A stretch of 64,000 nucleotides of DNA, taken from the NCBI RefSeq assembly GCF_003231285.1, contig NZ_QKNS01000003.1, forward strand, positions 1 to 64,000, written 5' to 3'. The DNA is from Hymenobacter sediminis (GTDB lineage: Bacteria; Bacteroidota; Bacteroidia; Cytophagales; Hymenobacteraceae). Under the pieces are notes generated by a model, which was not told the DNA's origin, did not search any database, and saw only the letters and a program-made list of their open reading frames with translations. The position numbers were made by a program, and so were the translations under genes. Shown piece by piece: positions 25,842 through 33,690 of this stretch; position 1 is the first letter of the stretch; the number at the start of each line of letters is the position of its first letter.

Positions 25842-26798
25842 ATGGCTTCTTCTGCCACTCCTGCTACCCCCATCAGCCCGGCCAAAGCCTGGGTTTCGGC
25901 TTTTCGGCCCCGTACGCTGCCGCTGGCCCTGGCCAGCATCATGGCCGGAGGCTTTCTGGCTGCCAGTCACGGACAGTTCCGGGGGAGCGTGGTGGGGCTA
26001 GCAGCCCTGACCACCATTCTGCTGCAGATCCTGAGCAACCTAGCCAATGACTACGGCGATTCCCAGAACGGCGCCGACAGCGTGCACCGCGAAGGGCCGC
26101 AGCGGGCCGTGCAGAGCGGAGCCATTAGTCCGCAGCAGATGAAAAAAGGCATGGGCGTATTCGGGTTGCTGTCCTTGCTGAGCGGCTTGCTGCTGCTGTG
26201 GGTAGCTCTGGGCACGGCCGGCGCCTGGATTTTCATGGCCTTTTTCGTGTTGGGCCTCTCGGCTATCTGGGCCGCCGTAAACTACACGGCCGGTTCCAAA
26301 CCCTACGGCTACGCCGGCCTTGGCGACTTATCGGTATTCATCTTCTTCGGGCTGGTAGGCGTGTGCGGCACGTACTTCCTGCAGGCCTATAGCCAGGTAG
26401 AGGCCTGGACGCAGGCCCTGCCGTTGCCGGTGCTGCTGCCCGCCGCCGCGCTGGGCTGCTTTGCTACCGCCGTGCTCAACGTAAACAACATCCGCGACAT
26501 CCGCTCCGACGAGCTGGCTGGCAAAATTACAATTCCGGTACGGCTGGGGCCGGTGCGCGCCCGCCGCTACCATTGGCTGCTGTTGGTGCTGGGCTTTGGT
26601 TGCGCCGTGGTGTACGTGGCTCTCACCTACCACTCGCCCTGGCAGTGGCTGTTTCTGCTGGCCGCCCCGCTGCTGCTGCGCAATGCTACCCAGGTGTGGC
26701 AGCGCCAGGAAAGCATGCAACTCGACCCATTGCTGAAGCAAATGGCCCTCACCACGCTGGTGTTTACGCTACTGTTCGGGGTAGGGCAGGTGTTGTAG
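25842..26798 (+). CDS. menA: 1,4-dihydroxy-2-naphthoate polyprenyltransferase
   Basis: A 318-residue UbiA-family membrane enzyme with about eight or nine helices. It attaches the polyprenyl tail to dihydroxynaphthoate in menaquinone synthesis, matching the menaquinone-based respiration of Bacteroidota. N69-D-Y-G-D73 with D79 is the first prenyl-diphosphate/Mg2+ motif and NNIRDIRSDELAGK (about 213-226) the second. The next gene starts 1 base after the stop, so the two are likely co-translated. Confidence 0.9.
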   Translation: MASSATPATPISPAKAWVSAFRPRTLPLALASIMAGGFLAASHGQFRGSVVGLAALTTILLQILSNLANDYGDSQNGADSVHREGPQRAVQSGAISPQQMKKGMGVFGLLSLLSGLLLLWVALGTAGAWIFMAFFVLGLSAIWAAVNYTAGSKPYGYAGLGDLSVFIFFGLVGVCGTYFLQAYSQVEAWTQALPLPVLLPAAALGCFATAVLNVNNIRDIRSDELAGKITIPVRLGPVRARRYHWLLLVLGFGCAVVYVALTYHSPWQWLFLLAAPLLLRNATQVWQRQESMQLDPLLKQMALTTLVFTLLFGVGQVL

Positions 26799-26799
26799 C

Positions 26800-27324
26800 A
26801 TGAATGCCGATGAACTAACCGTGCTTCGGCAGGAGGCTTTATCCACCGATTGGGAAAAAGCAAAAACGGCATGTGCTCGTTTGTGTGAGATGCCCAACGA
26901 CGAGGCGCTGAATGTACTAATAGATCTGCTGGAACAGCCGACACCCCGCACCCGCAACCTAGCTGCGTTGGCCTTGCGCGAACGAGCCGATAGTCGAGCT
27001 GTAGCTCCATTGCTGATGGCTATCCGAAACCCCGGCAACCACAGCTACAACGGCACTATGGTGTATGCGCTGCAAACGCTGGACTGTCGGCATCATCTGA
27101 AAGATCTATTTGAAATCCTGTTCTATGAAAGCTATGAAGCCAAGCTAATGGCTATGACGGTGCTGGAAGAGCAGGAATTTGAGTTTACAGTAGATGATCT
27201 AACTAGCATTAAACACCAGTGGGACAATTGCAAAGCCCACCCAACGCTGTGTCATGGCTTTGATGAGAATCATGAGAACATCGAATATTTTGTGGACGGC
27301 TTTATGAGCTACCTTGAAGAGTGA
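26800..27324 (+). CDS. small HEAT-repeat-like protein
   Basis: A 174-residue, mostly helical soluble protein. The N-terminal half has paired helices in the style of HEAT repeats (DEALNVLIDLLEQPTPRTR, then LAALALRERADSRAVAPLLM). The C-terminal half is acidic and ends YFVDGFMSYLEE. It starts 1 base after menA. It is AT-richer than its neighbours. It is probably a protein-interaction module; partner unknown. Confidence 0.75.
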   Translation: MNADELTVLRQEALSTDWEKAKTACARLCEMPNDEALNVLIDLLEQPTPRTRNLAALALRERADSRAVAPLLMAIRNPGNHSYNGTMVYALQTLDCRHHLKDLFEILFYESYEAKLMAMTVLEEQEFEFTVDDLTSIKHQWDNCKAHPTLCHGFDENHENIEYFVDGFMSYLEE

Positions 27325-27357
27325 GCTCTGACAAGTACTAGGATATCAAAGACTGTT

Positions 27358-27912
27358 ATGCTCTCCGAAAAAGAAACTACCCGCCTCAGCAAGCTCCTGA
27401 GCCTAGTGCTGCGCCACGAGCCAGCCCGGCTGGGCCTGACACTGGATGCCCAGGGCTGGGTGGAGGTCGATACGCTGCTAACTCAGGCCAAGGCACACCA
27501 AGTACCGCTTACCCGCGAGAACCTGCTGTATATCGTGGAAACCAACGCTAAGCAACGCTTCCGCCTCTCTGATGATCAACAGCGCATCCGGGCAAGTCAG
27601 GGGCATTCGGTGGAGGTGGAGCTGGGTTACGCGCCCGTTGCGCCGCCCACGGTGCTGTACCACGGCACCGCCACCCGACACCAAGCCACCATTCTGCAGA
27701 ACGGTCTCCAGAAAATGAGCCGCCAGCAAGTGCACCTAAGCGCCGATGTAGCTACCGCCCAGCAGGTAGGCGGCCGCCACGGCAAGCCCGTCGTGCTGGT
27801 GGTTGCCGCAGCGCGCATGCATGCCGATGGCTACGCATTTTACCAAGCTGACAATGGCGTGTGGCTGACCGACGAGGTGCCAGCCCAGTATCTGCAGTTG
27901 CTGGAAGGGTAG
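27358..27912 (+). CDS. kptA: RNA 2'-phosphotransferase (KptA/Tpt1 family)
   Basis: A 184-residue Tpt1/KptA protein. In fungi the enzyme removes a 2'-phosphate from spliced tRNA using NAD+. The N-terminal winged-helix module carries LSKLLSLVLRHEP and LGLTLDAQGWVEVDTLL; the C-terminal ART-like NAD+ module carries LYHGTATRH and VHLSADVATAQQVG. The expected Arg-His-Arg-Arg set seems to be present. Bacteria lack the matching tRNA splicing route, so the natural substrate is unknown. Confidence 0.92.
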   Translation: MLSEKETTRLSKLLSLVLRHEPARLGLTLDAQGWVEVDTLLTQAKAHQVPLTRENLLYIVETNAKQRFRLSDDQQRIRASQGHSVEVELGYAPVAPPTVLYHGTATRHQATILQNGLQKMSRQQVHLSADVATAQQVGGRHGKPVVLVVAAARMHADGYAFYQADNGVWLTDEVPAQYLQLLEG

Positions 27913-27962
27913 GCGCCTGCGTTACATAGCAAGTATCTATTCTTGAGTAAAAATGATACCAT

Positions 27963-28056
27963 CGTCATGTCGAGCTTGCCGAGACATCTCGCTCGAATTG
28001 TTGGGTTAGTATCACAACGTCAGCACGCGATATGTCTCGGCAAGCTCGACATGACG
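27963..28056. repeat. intergenic palindrome, family A copy 1
   Basis: Perfect 25-base arms (27963-27987 with 28032-28056, cgtcatgtcgagcttg...) and a 44-nt centre containing the family core cgtcagcacgcga. Related copies occur at 42808-42907, 60491-60605 and at the window end. Confidence 0.85.
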
Positions 28057-28125
28057 TTCTTTTGCTTACTGTCTACCTGTCTACATCTTCAGGAGAGGAC
28101 AGTATTCTACCTCGTAGAAAATGCA

Positions 28126-28159
28126 AAAAGCCTCCGCTGCAACTGCAGCGGAGGCTTTT
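28126..28159. terminator. bidirectional terminator
   Basis: Perfect 15-bp stem (28126-28140 with 28145-28159), 4-nt loop, with A4 and T4 ends. It ends the helicase gene from the right and can stop kptA transcripts from the left. Confidence 0.92.
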
Positions 28160-28175
28160 CTTATCAAGCTTAAAA

Positions 28176-29879
28176 CTACTCGGCGCTAGGAGTAGCTGGG
28201 GCCGCAGCGGTAGCCTCAGTGGCTCCGCCTTCTGGGCGTGGGCCGCGGCCACTGCGGTTGCGGCCGCCTCGCTTGCGGCGGCGCTGGCCTTCCGGCTTCT
28301 CACCTTCGGCCCGTGGTGCCGCTCCTGCCTCACCTTCCGGGCGGGGCGGCCGAGGAGCGCGTGGCTCGCGGGTTTGGCTGGCGCCTTCTTTCGATTCGCC
28401 TTCCGGACGAGGAGCACGGGGCTCACGGCGCGGACGGCTTTCGCTGCCTTCGGGCCGGTCTTCGCGGGCGGGGCGTTGGTAGGGCTGGGCGGGGGCTTGG
28501 CCGGCGTCCAGGGCGGCTAGGGCAGCTTGGGCTTTGGCAATGCGGGCCTGCTGGTCAGCATCAGGCTTACCGTCGCCGCGGTTGGGGCGGGAGCCGTTGC
28601 GGCCACCGCCACCGCGCGGGGCACCGCCCTCGGGGCGCGGGCCACGGTCGCGGCCGGAGCCACCACCACTACGGCCGCCGCGCTCGGGTCGGCCACCGAT
28701 TTTGCCGCGCAGGCCACTAAAGCGCTTGGGGTCGAACTCAGGCGCCTCGCCTAGGCCCAGCCCCTCGGTGATGTTCTGCTTCTCAATTTCGCGCTCAATC
28801 AGCTTCTCAATCTTCACCACGCGGTCCTGGTCCTGGTCCGAAATGAAGGTGATGGCCGTGCCTTTAGTAGCAGCGCGGGCCGTGCGGCCAATGCGGTGCA
28901 CGTAATCTTCGGCGGCACGCGGAATATCATAGTTCACTACGTGGCTCAGCGAGTCGATATCAATGCCGCGGCTCAGCACGTCAGTAGCTACCAAGATAGG
29001 AAACTGCTTGTTCTTGAAGGCGCGCATGATTTCCTCGCGCTCCTCCTGGGTGCGGTCCGAAGAAATACCACGGGCTTCGATGCCGAGCTTGTTGATGGCC
29101 CGCACAATGCCGCCCACGGCCGCTTTCTGCGAGGTAAACAACACCATGCTCTGCACATCCTGGGTTTTGATAATGTGCTCCAGCAAGTAAATCTTCTGGC
29201 GGTCGAAGGCCATGTAGAACTGCTGGTCGATGCCGGCAGCGGGCTTAGACACGGCCAGCCGGATTTCCTCGGGCTGGTTCAGAATCTGCTGCGAGAACTC
29301 CCGGATTTTATTGGGCATGGTGGCCGAGAACAGCAGCGTCTGGCGCTCCTTGGGCAACTGGCGCACAATGCTGAGGATGTCATCGGAGAAACCCATGTCC
29401 ATCATCTTGTCGGCTTCGTCGAGCACCAGGTATTTCAGGTGCTCAAACTTCACGTAGCCCATCTGCATGTGGGCAATGAGGCGGCCGGGGGTAGCAATGA
29501 TGATGTCGGCACCGGAGGTGAGGGCGCGCTTCTGCTGCTCCCAGCCCTCAGATTTGCCCCCGCCGTAAATGGCAATGGAGCTAGCTTCTACAAAGTAGCC
29601 GAAGCCGGTTACCTGCTCGTCAATCTGGGTGGCCAGCTCGCGGGTGGGCACCAGAATGAGGGTAGAGGTATTGCCGTGCTTGGCGTGAGAAATCTTGTCG
29701 AGGAGGGGTAGCAGGTAGGCGGCCGTTTTGCCGGTGCCGGTCTGGGCGCAGGCAATCAGGTCTTTGCCTTCAATAATTTTCGGAATGGCCTGCTCCTGAA
29801 TGGGCGTGGCATTCTGATAATTCATGGCATCGATGCCCGCCAGGAGGTCATCGTGCAAGTTAAATTCGTGAAACGTCAA
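28176..29879 (-). CDS. DEAD-box RNA helicase, RhlE-like, with RGG-type tail
   Basis: A 567-residue ATP-dependent RNA helicase. The Q motif is at about 21-30, Walker A AQTGTGKT at 45-52, PTRELA at 78-83, DEAD at 154-157, SAT at 185-187 and HRIGRTARA at about 330. From about residue 385 the tail is low-complexity, rich in Gly, Arg and Pro (GGRPERGGRSGGGSGRD), and ends Glu/Ala-rich; such tails bind RNA non-specifically. Typical jobs are ribosome assembly, mRNA decay and cold growth. It is divergent from the sigma-54 activator. Confidence 0.93.
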   Translation of the reverse strand: MTFHEFNLHDDLLAGIDAMNYQNATPIQEQAIPKIIEGKDLIACAQTGTGKTAAYLLPLLDKISHAKHGNTSTLILVPTRELATQIDEQVTGFGYFVEASSIAIYGGGKSEGWEQQKRALTSGADIIIATPGRLIAHMQMGYVKFEHLKYLVLDEADKMMDMGFSDDILSIVRQLPKERQTLLFSATMPNKIREFSQQILNQPEEIRLAVSKPAAGIDQQFYMAFDRQKIYLLEHIIKTQDVQSMVLFTSQKAAVGGIVRAINKLGIEARGISSDRTQEEREEIMRAFKNKQFPILVATDVLSRGIDIDSLSHVVNYDIPRAAEDYVHRIGRTARAATKGTAITFISDQDQDRVVKIEKLIEREIEKQNITEGLGLGEAPEFDPKRFSGLRGKIGGRPERGGRSGGGSGRDRGPRPEGGAPRGGGGRNGSRPNRGDGKPDADQQARIAKAQAALAALDAGQAPAQPYQRPAREDRPEGSESRPRREPRAPRPEGESKEGASQTREPRAPRPPRPEGEAGAAPRAEGEKPEGQRRRKRGGRNRSGRGPRPEGGATEATAAAPATPSAE

Positions 29880-29951
29880 GGCGCAGCTTGTTTAGGATGA
29901 TTGATGGCTGACCTTGCTTTCCGGTCAGCGAACCGCTGGTTGTAATGGGAA

Positions 29952-29959
29952 CAAAGATA
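29952..29959 (-). promoter_or_regulatory. -7 promoter box of the helicase gene
   Basis: TATCTTTG on the minus strand, about 73 bases from the ATG at 29879. Confidence 0.5.
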
Positions 29960-30070
29960 GAGGGATTTAGGTGCGACACGACGCCACTACCTCTACCATG
30001 CTTCCGCACAGCCAAGCTCGACGTTTTTGCGTACCCTTGCGCCCAAATTCAGCCTTTTTTCCTACCCCCT

Positions 30071-31423
30071 ATGCCCGCCGGAACCCTGCTGCTCATCGAC
30101 GACGAAACCAGTCTGCGCCACGTGGTGGCCCGCGTGCTGGAGCTGGAAGGCTACACCGTGCTGCAAGCTCCCGATGCCCGCCGCGGCCTGGAAGTGCTGC
30201 GCCAACACGCTGAGGAAGTGCTGGTGGTTCTCTCCGACGTAAAGCTGCCCGACGGCCATGGTCTCGATTTGCTACCCCGCTACAAGCAGGCAGCCCCCTT
30301 GGCCGAGGTGGTGTTGATGACGGCCTACGGCACTATTCCGGACGGGGTGCGGGCCATGAAGGAAGGCGCCTTTGACTACCTCACCAAAGGCGACTCCGAC
30401 GACCAGCTGCTGGTGGTGCTGGAGCGCGCCACCGAAAAAGCCCGCCTGCAGCGTCGCGTGGCTGATCTGGAAAAGAAAGTGGGCGCTCAGTATAGCTTCG
30501 AGAGCATGATTGGGCATTCTGACGCACTGACTCAGGCCAAAAAGCTGGCCCAACGCGTAGCTCCTACCGACAGCACCGTGCTGCTGGAAGGCCCCACGGG
30601 CGCGGGCAAGGAGCTGTTTGCCCAGGCCATTCACCAGGCTAGTCAGCGCCGGAGCAAGCCGTTTGTGGCCGTGAACTGCTCGGCTTTTCCGAAAGATTTG
30701 TTGGAATCGGAGCTGTTTGGCTACAAGAAAGGCGCGTTTACGGGGGCGCTGTCTGATAAAAAAGGACTGCTGGAAGAAGCCAACGGCGGTACCTTGTTTC
30801 TGGATGAAATCGGTGAGCTGGAGCTAAACGTGCAGGCCAAGTTCCTGCGGGTGCTGGAAACCCAGCAGTTCACCAAGCTCGGTGACACCAAGCCTACCAG
30901 CGTGAACGTGCGCATTGTGGCCGCCACCAACCGCAACCTCAAGCAGGAAGCCGCCGAAGGTCACTTTCGCCCCGACCTGTACTACCGCCTTTCGGTGTTC
31001 ACGGTGCTGGTGCCGGGCCTGAACGAGCGGCGCGAAGACATTTCTCCGCTAGCCGACTACTTTCTACAGTACTTCGCCGCCCGCCTCCGCAAACGCCTGC
31101 GTGGCCTGGAGCCCGAGGTGCTGGAGCAGCTACAGCGCTACGACTGGCGGGGTAATGTGCGGGAGCTGAAGAATGTGCTGGAGCGCGCCGCCATCCTGGC
31201 CGACGGCGACCTGCTCACCCTGGACGACCTACCCGCCGAATTCCACTATCTGCCTACCCCCCTTACTACCGACGAAGCCTCTGACCGCACCCTGCGCACC
31301 CTGGAGAAGCGCCAGATCCGGCAGGTGCTCCAGGAAACCGGCGGCAACAAAATGGAAGCCGCCCGCCAGCTCGGCATCGGCACCAAAACCCTCTACCGCA
31401 AGATTCAGGAATACGGGTTGTAG
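30071..31423 (+). CDS. NtrC-type sigma-54-dependent response regulator
   Basis: A 450-residue regulator: receiver domain (1-120) with acid pair D10-D11, phosphoacceptor D56 and K106; AAA+ domain with Walker A GPTGAGKE (174-181), sigma-54 contact loop GAFTGA (221-226) and Walker B GGTLFLDEIGE; then a Fis-type helix-turn-helix (GGNKMEAARQLGIGTKTLYR). It activates RNA polymerase with sigma-54 after phosphorylation. No kinase is adjacent; the nearest orphan kinase is at 40989 in the Kdp locus. The ATG at 30071 starts exactly at the receiver domain; the longer frame from 29945 is rejected. Confidence 0.93.
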   Translation: MPAGTLLLIDDETSLRHVVARVLELEGYTVLQAPDARRGLEVLRQHAEEVLVVLSDVKLPDGHGLDLLPRYKQAAPLAEVVLMTAYGTIPDGVRAMKEGAFDYLTKGDSDDQLLVVLERATEKARLQRRVADLEKKVGAQYSFESMIGHSDALTQAKKLAQRVAPTDSTVLLEGPTGAGKELFAQAIHQASQRRSKPFVAVNCSAFPKDLLESELFGYKKGAFTGALSDKKGLLEEANGGTLFLDEIGELELNVQAKFLRVLETQQFTKLGDTKPTSVNVRIVAATNRNLKQEAAEGHFRPDLYYRLSVFTVLVPGLNERREDISPLADYFLQYFAARLRKRLRGLEPEVLEQLQRYDWRGNVRELKNVLERAAILADGDLLTLDDLPAEFHYLPTPLTTDEASDRTLRTLEKRQIRQVLQETGGNKMEAARQLGIGTKTLYRKIQEYGL

Positions 31424-31568
31424 GGCACTAAGAGAAAAGCCACGGATGACCTTGCTGTATAGAATGATATATATACTTTAAAAAGTAAATTTTTCGTTAC
31501 TTGAGTAGGTCGGCTTCTGGGAAAAGCAAGCCGCGGAATAACAGTGTTTTATCTACTTCCCCACCTCT

Positions 31569-32699
31569 ATGAAAAAGCACCTACTAAGCCTGCTGCTGGT
31601 GGCCCCTTGGTTGGCCAGCGCGCAAACGGCAATTCCATTCACCGTTAAAGGCAAACTGGGCACGCTCAATGCTCCGGCCAAGGTGTATTTGCTGCGCGGA
31701 ATGACTGTTACCGATTCTACTACAATTAAAAACGGCGCTTTCGAGCTAAAGGGCACCACTGAAAGCCCAGTGATGGTCGAGCTTATTATGCGTCGCAACG
31801 GTCGGTTGGGAAGTTTGTACGGCCCTCCCGGCGACCGGGCCCGTCTCTATCTGGAGCCCGGCACAACGCAGGTGAGCAGCCCCGACTCGCTGGCCCATGC
31901 TACTGTTAAGGGCGGACCTCTGAATACGGATTTCGCGCGGCTGAATGCATCGATAGCGCCCATTATGGCCAATATTCAGGCCTTTGGGGCCGAAATGCAG
32001 CGGGCTACGGACCAACAGCGGCAAGATCCGGCCTTCACTGAGAAGCTGAAATCCCGTTTCGAAGAATTCAACAAGCAAATTGCTACAGCCAACTACGCCT
32101 TCATCAAAGCAAATCCTAACTCGCTGGTTAGCCTGGATGCGCTGGTATTGATGCGAATGATGGATTTGCCGCAATATGCTACCGTGGCTCCGCTGTACGA
32201 AGCGTTAAGCCCGGCGCTCAAAAACACGCCCCGCGGCCGGGAATATGGAGAGTTGGTGAAGGGACTGAAAGCCGTGGCTATTGGAGCGCCGGCCCCTGAT
32301 TTCACCCAGCAAACACCCGATGGCAAAACCGTATCGTTGCGCGACTACCGGGGCAAGTACGTGCTGGTTGACTTCTGGGCTTCGTGGTGTGGCCCCTGCC
32401 GCGAGGAAAACCCAACGGTTGCCAAGGTGTACAGTGAGTACAAAGGCCGCAATTTTGAGGTGCTGGGCGTGTCGCTAGACCGCGAGAAGGACCGCGCCAA
32501 GTGGGTAAAAGCCATTCAGGACGACAAGCTGACCTGGACGCAGGTATCGGACCTGAAAGGTTGGGAAAACGCAGCCGCGCGCAGCTACAGCGTGAGTGGC
32601 ATCCCGCAGAACTACCTGATTGACCCCACGGGCAAAATTGTGGCCGCTAACCTTAAGGGCGACGACTTGAAAGCAACGCTGGCGAAATACATCAAGTAA
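31569..32699 (+). CDS. exported TlpA-like thioredoxin protein with DUF4369 domain
   Basis: A 376-residue exported protein: signal peptide (MKKHLLSLLLVAPWLASAQ), N-terminal DUF4369 beta domain (about 20-115), helical linker, then a TlpA/ResA-type thioredoxin domain (about 235-376) with active-site WASWCGPCREE. Such proteins act as periplasmic thiol-disulfide reductases, for example in cytochrome c maturation or protein quality control. It has its own terminator and lies between the sigma-54 activator and the Kdp locus; a link to either is not shown. Confidence 0.92.
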   Translation: MKKHLLSLLLVAPWLASAQTAIPFTVKGKLGTLNAPAKVYLLRGMTVTDSTTIKNGAFELKGTTESPVMVELIMRRNGRLGSLYGPPGDRARLYLEPGTTQVSSPDSLAHATVKGGPLNTDFARLNASIAPIMANIQAFGAEMQRATDQQRQDPAFTEKLKSRFEEFNKQIATANYAFIKANPNSLVSLDALVLMRMMDLPQYATVAPLYEALSPALKNTPRGREYGELVKGLKAVAIGAPAPDFTQQTPDGKTVSLRDYRGKYVLVDFWASWCGPCREENPTVAKVYSEYKGRNFEVLGVSLDREKDRAKWVKAIQDDKLTWTQVSDLKGWENAAARSYSVSGIPQNYLIDPTGKIVAANLKGDDLKATLAKYIK

Positions 32700-32742
32700 G
32701 CCAACGCTGGCGCAGGAGCCAGCATTCTGGCTACCAAATCTT

Positions 32743-32795
32743 AAAAACCGAGTTATTCTGACCGACACACCGGGTCAGAATGACTCGGTTTTTTT
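32743..32795 (+). terminator. Rho-independent terminator of the TlpA-like gene
   Basis: 21-base arms (32743-32763 with 32773-32793), one G-U, followed by a T-run. Confidence 0.92.
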
Positions 32796-33043
32796 GTGCG
32801 TGCTTGCGCCAAGGCTGAGTTGGTTGAAAATATTTTATCTGATAATCAAGGTGATATAAGATGAAAAGGAGGGGAGTAGCAGAACTGGGCCCGGGTTGGT
32901 AATGAGCTGCCCGAGCCACTCGTCGATTCAGCAAACGGGCTGAACCGAGGCCGGCCCTGGGCAGACTGACACCCTGCCCAGGGCCACACCCCGGCGCCGC
33001 GGGCTCCTTCACGGACCAGTTCCACTTCTTTTCATCTCGTCAG
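32796..33043 (+). promoter_or_regulatory. structured leader of the Kdp locus
   Basis: An AT-rich stretch (about 32818-32865) that can hold a promoter is followed by a GC-rich leader with several stems: 32927-32932 with 32939-32944, and a perfect 12-bp stem 32953-32964 with 32974-32985. There is no T-run, so it is not a simple terminator. I could not match it to a known riboswitch class, including the ydaO c-di-AMP type. Confidence 0.4.
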
Positions 33044-33397
33044 ATGACTTCTTCCACTGAAACCGCCTCGCTGCTGCTGGAAAGCTTCCCGGAGTTAGGC
33101 GCTGAGCTGCAGGTTCCTGCTACTCGCCAAAGTATTTACCGGCAACTGAGCTGCTTTGCCACCTTCACCCGCGAAGCCGCCGAGGGTGGGCATCTGGCCC
33201 TGCTTAAGCGCTGCTTTGAAGTAGCCGACCGCCTGCTGCGCCAGGGCGACGCCTACCTGGTTCGGGCCATCGAGAATGTGTACCTGTACTGCCTGCACCT
33301 GGATGGCAGCACCTACGGCAACCAGCTGGCCCGCCAGCTAATGCCCGCCCGTCTGTACCAAATCTACCAGTATCCGCACACCAACATGCTGCCCTAA
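33044..33397 (+). CDS. Kdp-linked small helical protein (DUF7674-like)
   Basis: A 117-residue soluble, largely helical protein; its core (FTREAAEGGHLALLKRCFEV, then AIENVYLYCL) resembles the DUF7674 family, whose members I recall beside kdp genes in Bacteroidota. No catalytic motif, signal peptide or membrane helix. It is the first gene of the Kdp transcription unit, 35 bases before a micro-protein gene. A regulatory or assembly role is inference. The family name is from memory and was not checked. Confidence 0.75.
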   Translation: MTSSTETASLLLESFPELGAELQVPATRQSIYRQLSCFATFTREAAEGGHLALLKRCFEVADRLLRQGDAYLVRAIENVYLYCLHLDGSTYGNQLARQLMPARLYQIYQYPHTNMLP

Positions 33398-33432
33398 GCG
33401 CGGCTGGCGGCTTCACGCTTACCCCCTTCGCC

Positions 33433-33513
33433 ATGATTTTTCTGCTCACTGCCGCGGGCCTCGCCGGGTTCGGACTCTTCTACAAGTCGGTCGATTTTTT
33501 TGACCACATCTAA
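33433..33513 (+). CDS. 26-residue membrane micro-protein ahead of kdpF
   Basis: ATG to TAA frame of 26 codons encoding one membrane helix (IFLLTAAGLAGFGLFY) and a short polar tail ending SVDFFDHI. It lies 14 bases before kdpF, is of exactly the same length, and shares the plan of one helix plus charged tail, but not its RPEKF ending. Its place inside a tight operon argues that it is translated. It may be an extra KdpF-like accessory subunit. Confidence 0.6.
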   Translation: MIFLLTAAGLAGFGLFYKSVDFFDHI

Positions 33514-33527
33514 CGCTGCCTCCTGCC

Positions 33528-33608
33528 ATGATGGTCGCCCTTTTTTTCCTCTCCCTCGCCACGTTCTGCTACCTCTGCTACGTGCTGCTGCGCCCAGAGA
33601 AATTCTAA
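33528..33608 (+). CDS. kdpF: potassium-transporting ATPase subunit F
   Basis: A 26-residue single-helix protein ending YVLLRPEKF, which is the hallmark of KdpF. KdpF stabilises the KdpABC complex in the membrane. Two ATGs in a row (33528 and 33531) are possible starts. The gene precedes kdpA, as in the usual kdpFABC order, with an inverted repeat in the 82-base gap. Confidence 0.85.
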   Translation: MMVALFFLSLATFCYLCYVLLRPEKF

Positions 33609-33616
33609 TTCAGTTA

Positions 33617-33670
33617 CCGGTTGCGAGTTGCCAGTTGCCAGACAAGGCACGGACTGAAACTCGCAACCGG
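33617..33670. repeat. inverted repeat between kdpF and kdpA
   Basis: 13-base arms (33617-33629 with 33658-33670, ccggttgcgagtt and its complement). The short unit gttgccag/gttgcgag is repeated around it. Confidence 0.75.
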
Positions 33671-33690
33671 CAACTCGCAACTCAACTAAG

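Noticed and set aside
27943..28173. 76-codon frame on the plus strand
   Set aside because: It consists of the family A palindrome and the helicase terminator; no protein features.
31424..33043. Sigma-54 promoter for the Kdp locus
   Set aside because: I looked for GG-N10-GC with TGGCAC/TTGC context; the near matches have wrong spacing (9 or 11).
32796..33043. c-di-AMP (ydaO) riboswitch
   Set aside because: The leader contains a short gctgaaccg string like part of the motif, but the other conserved blocks are missing.
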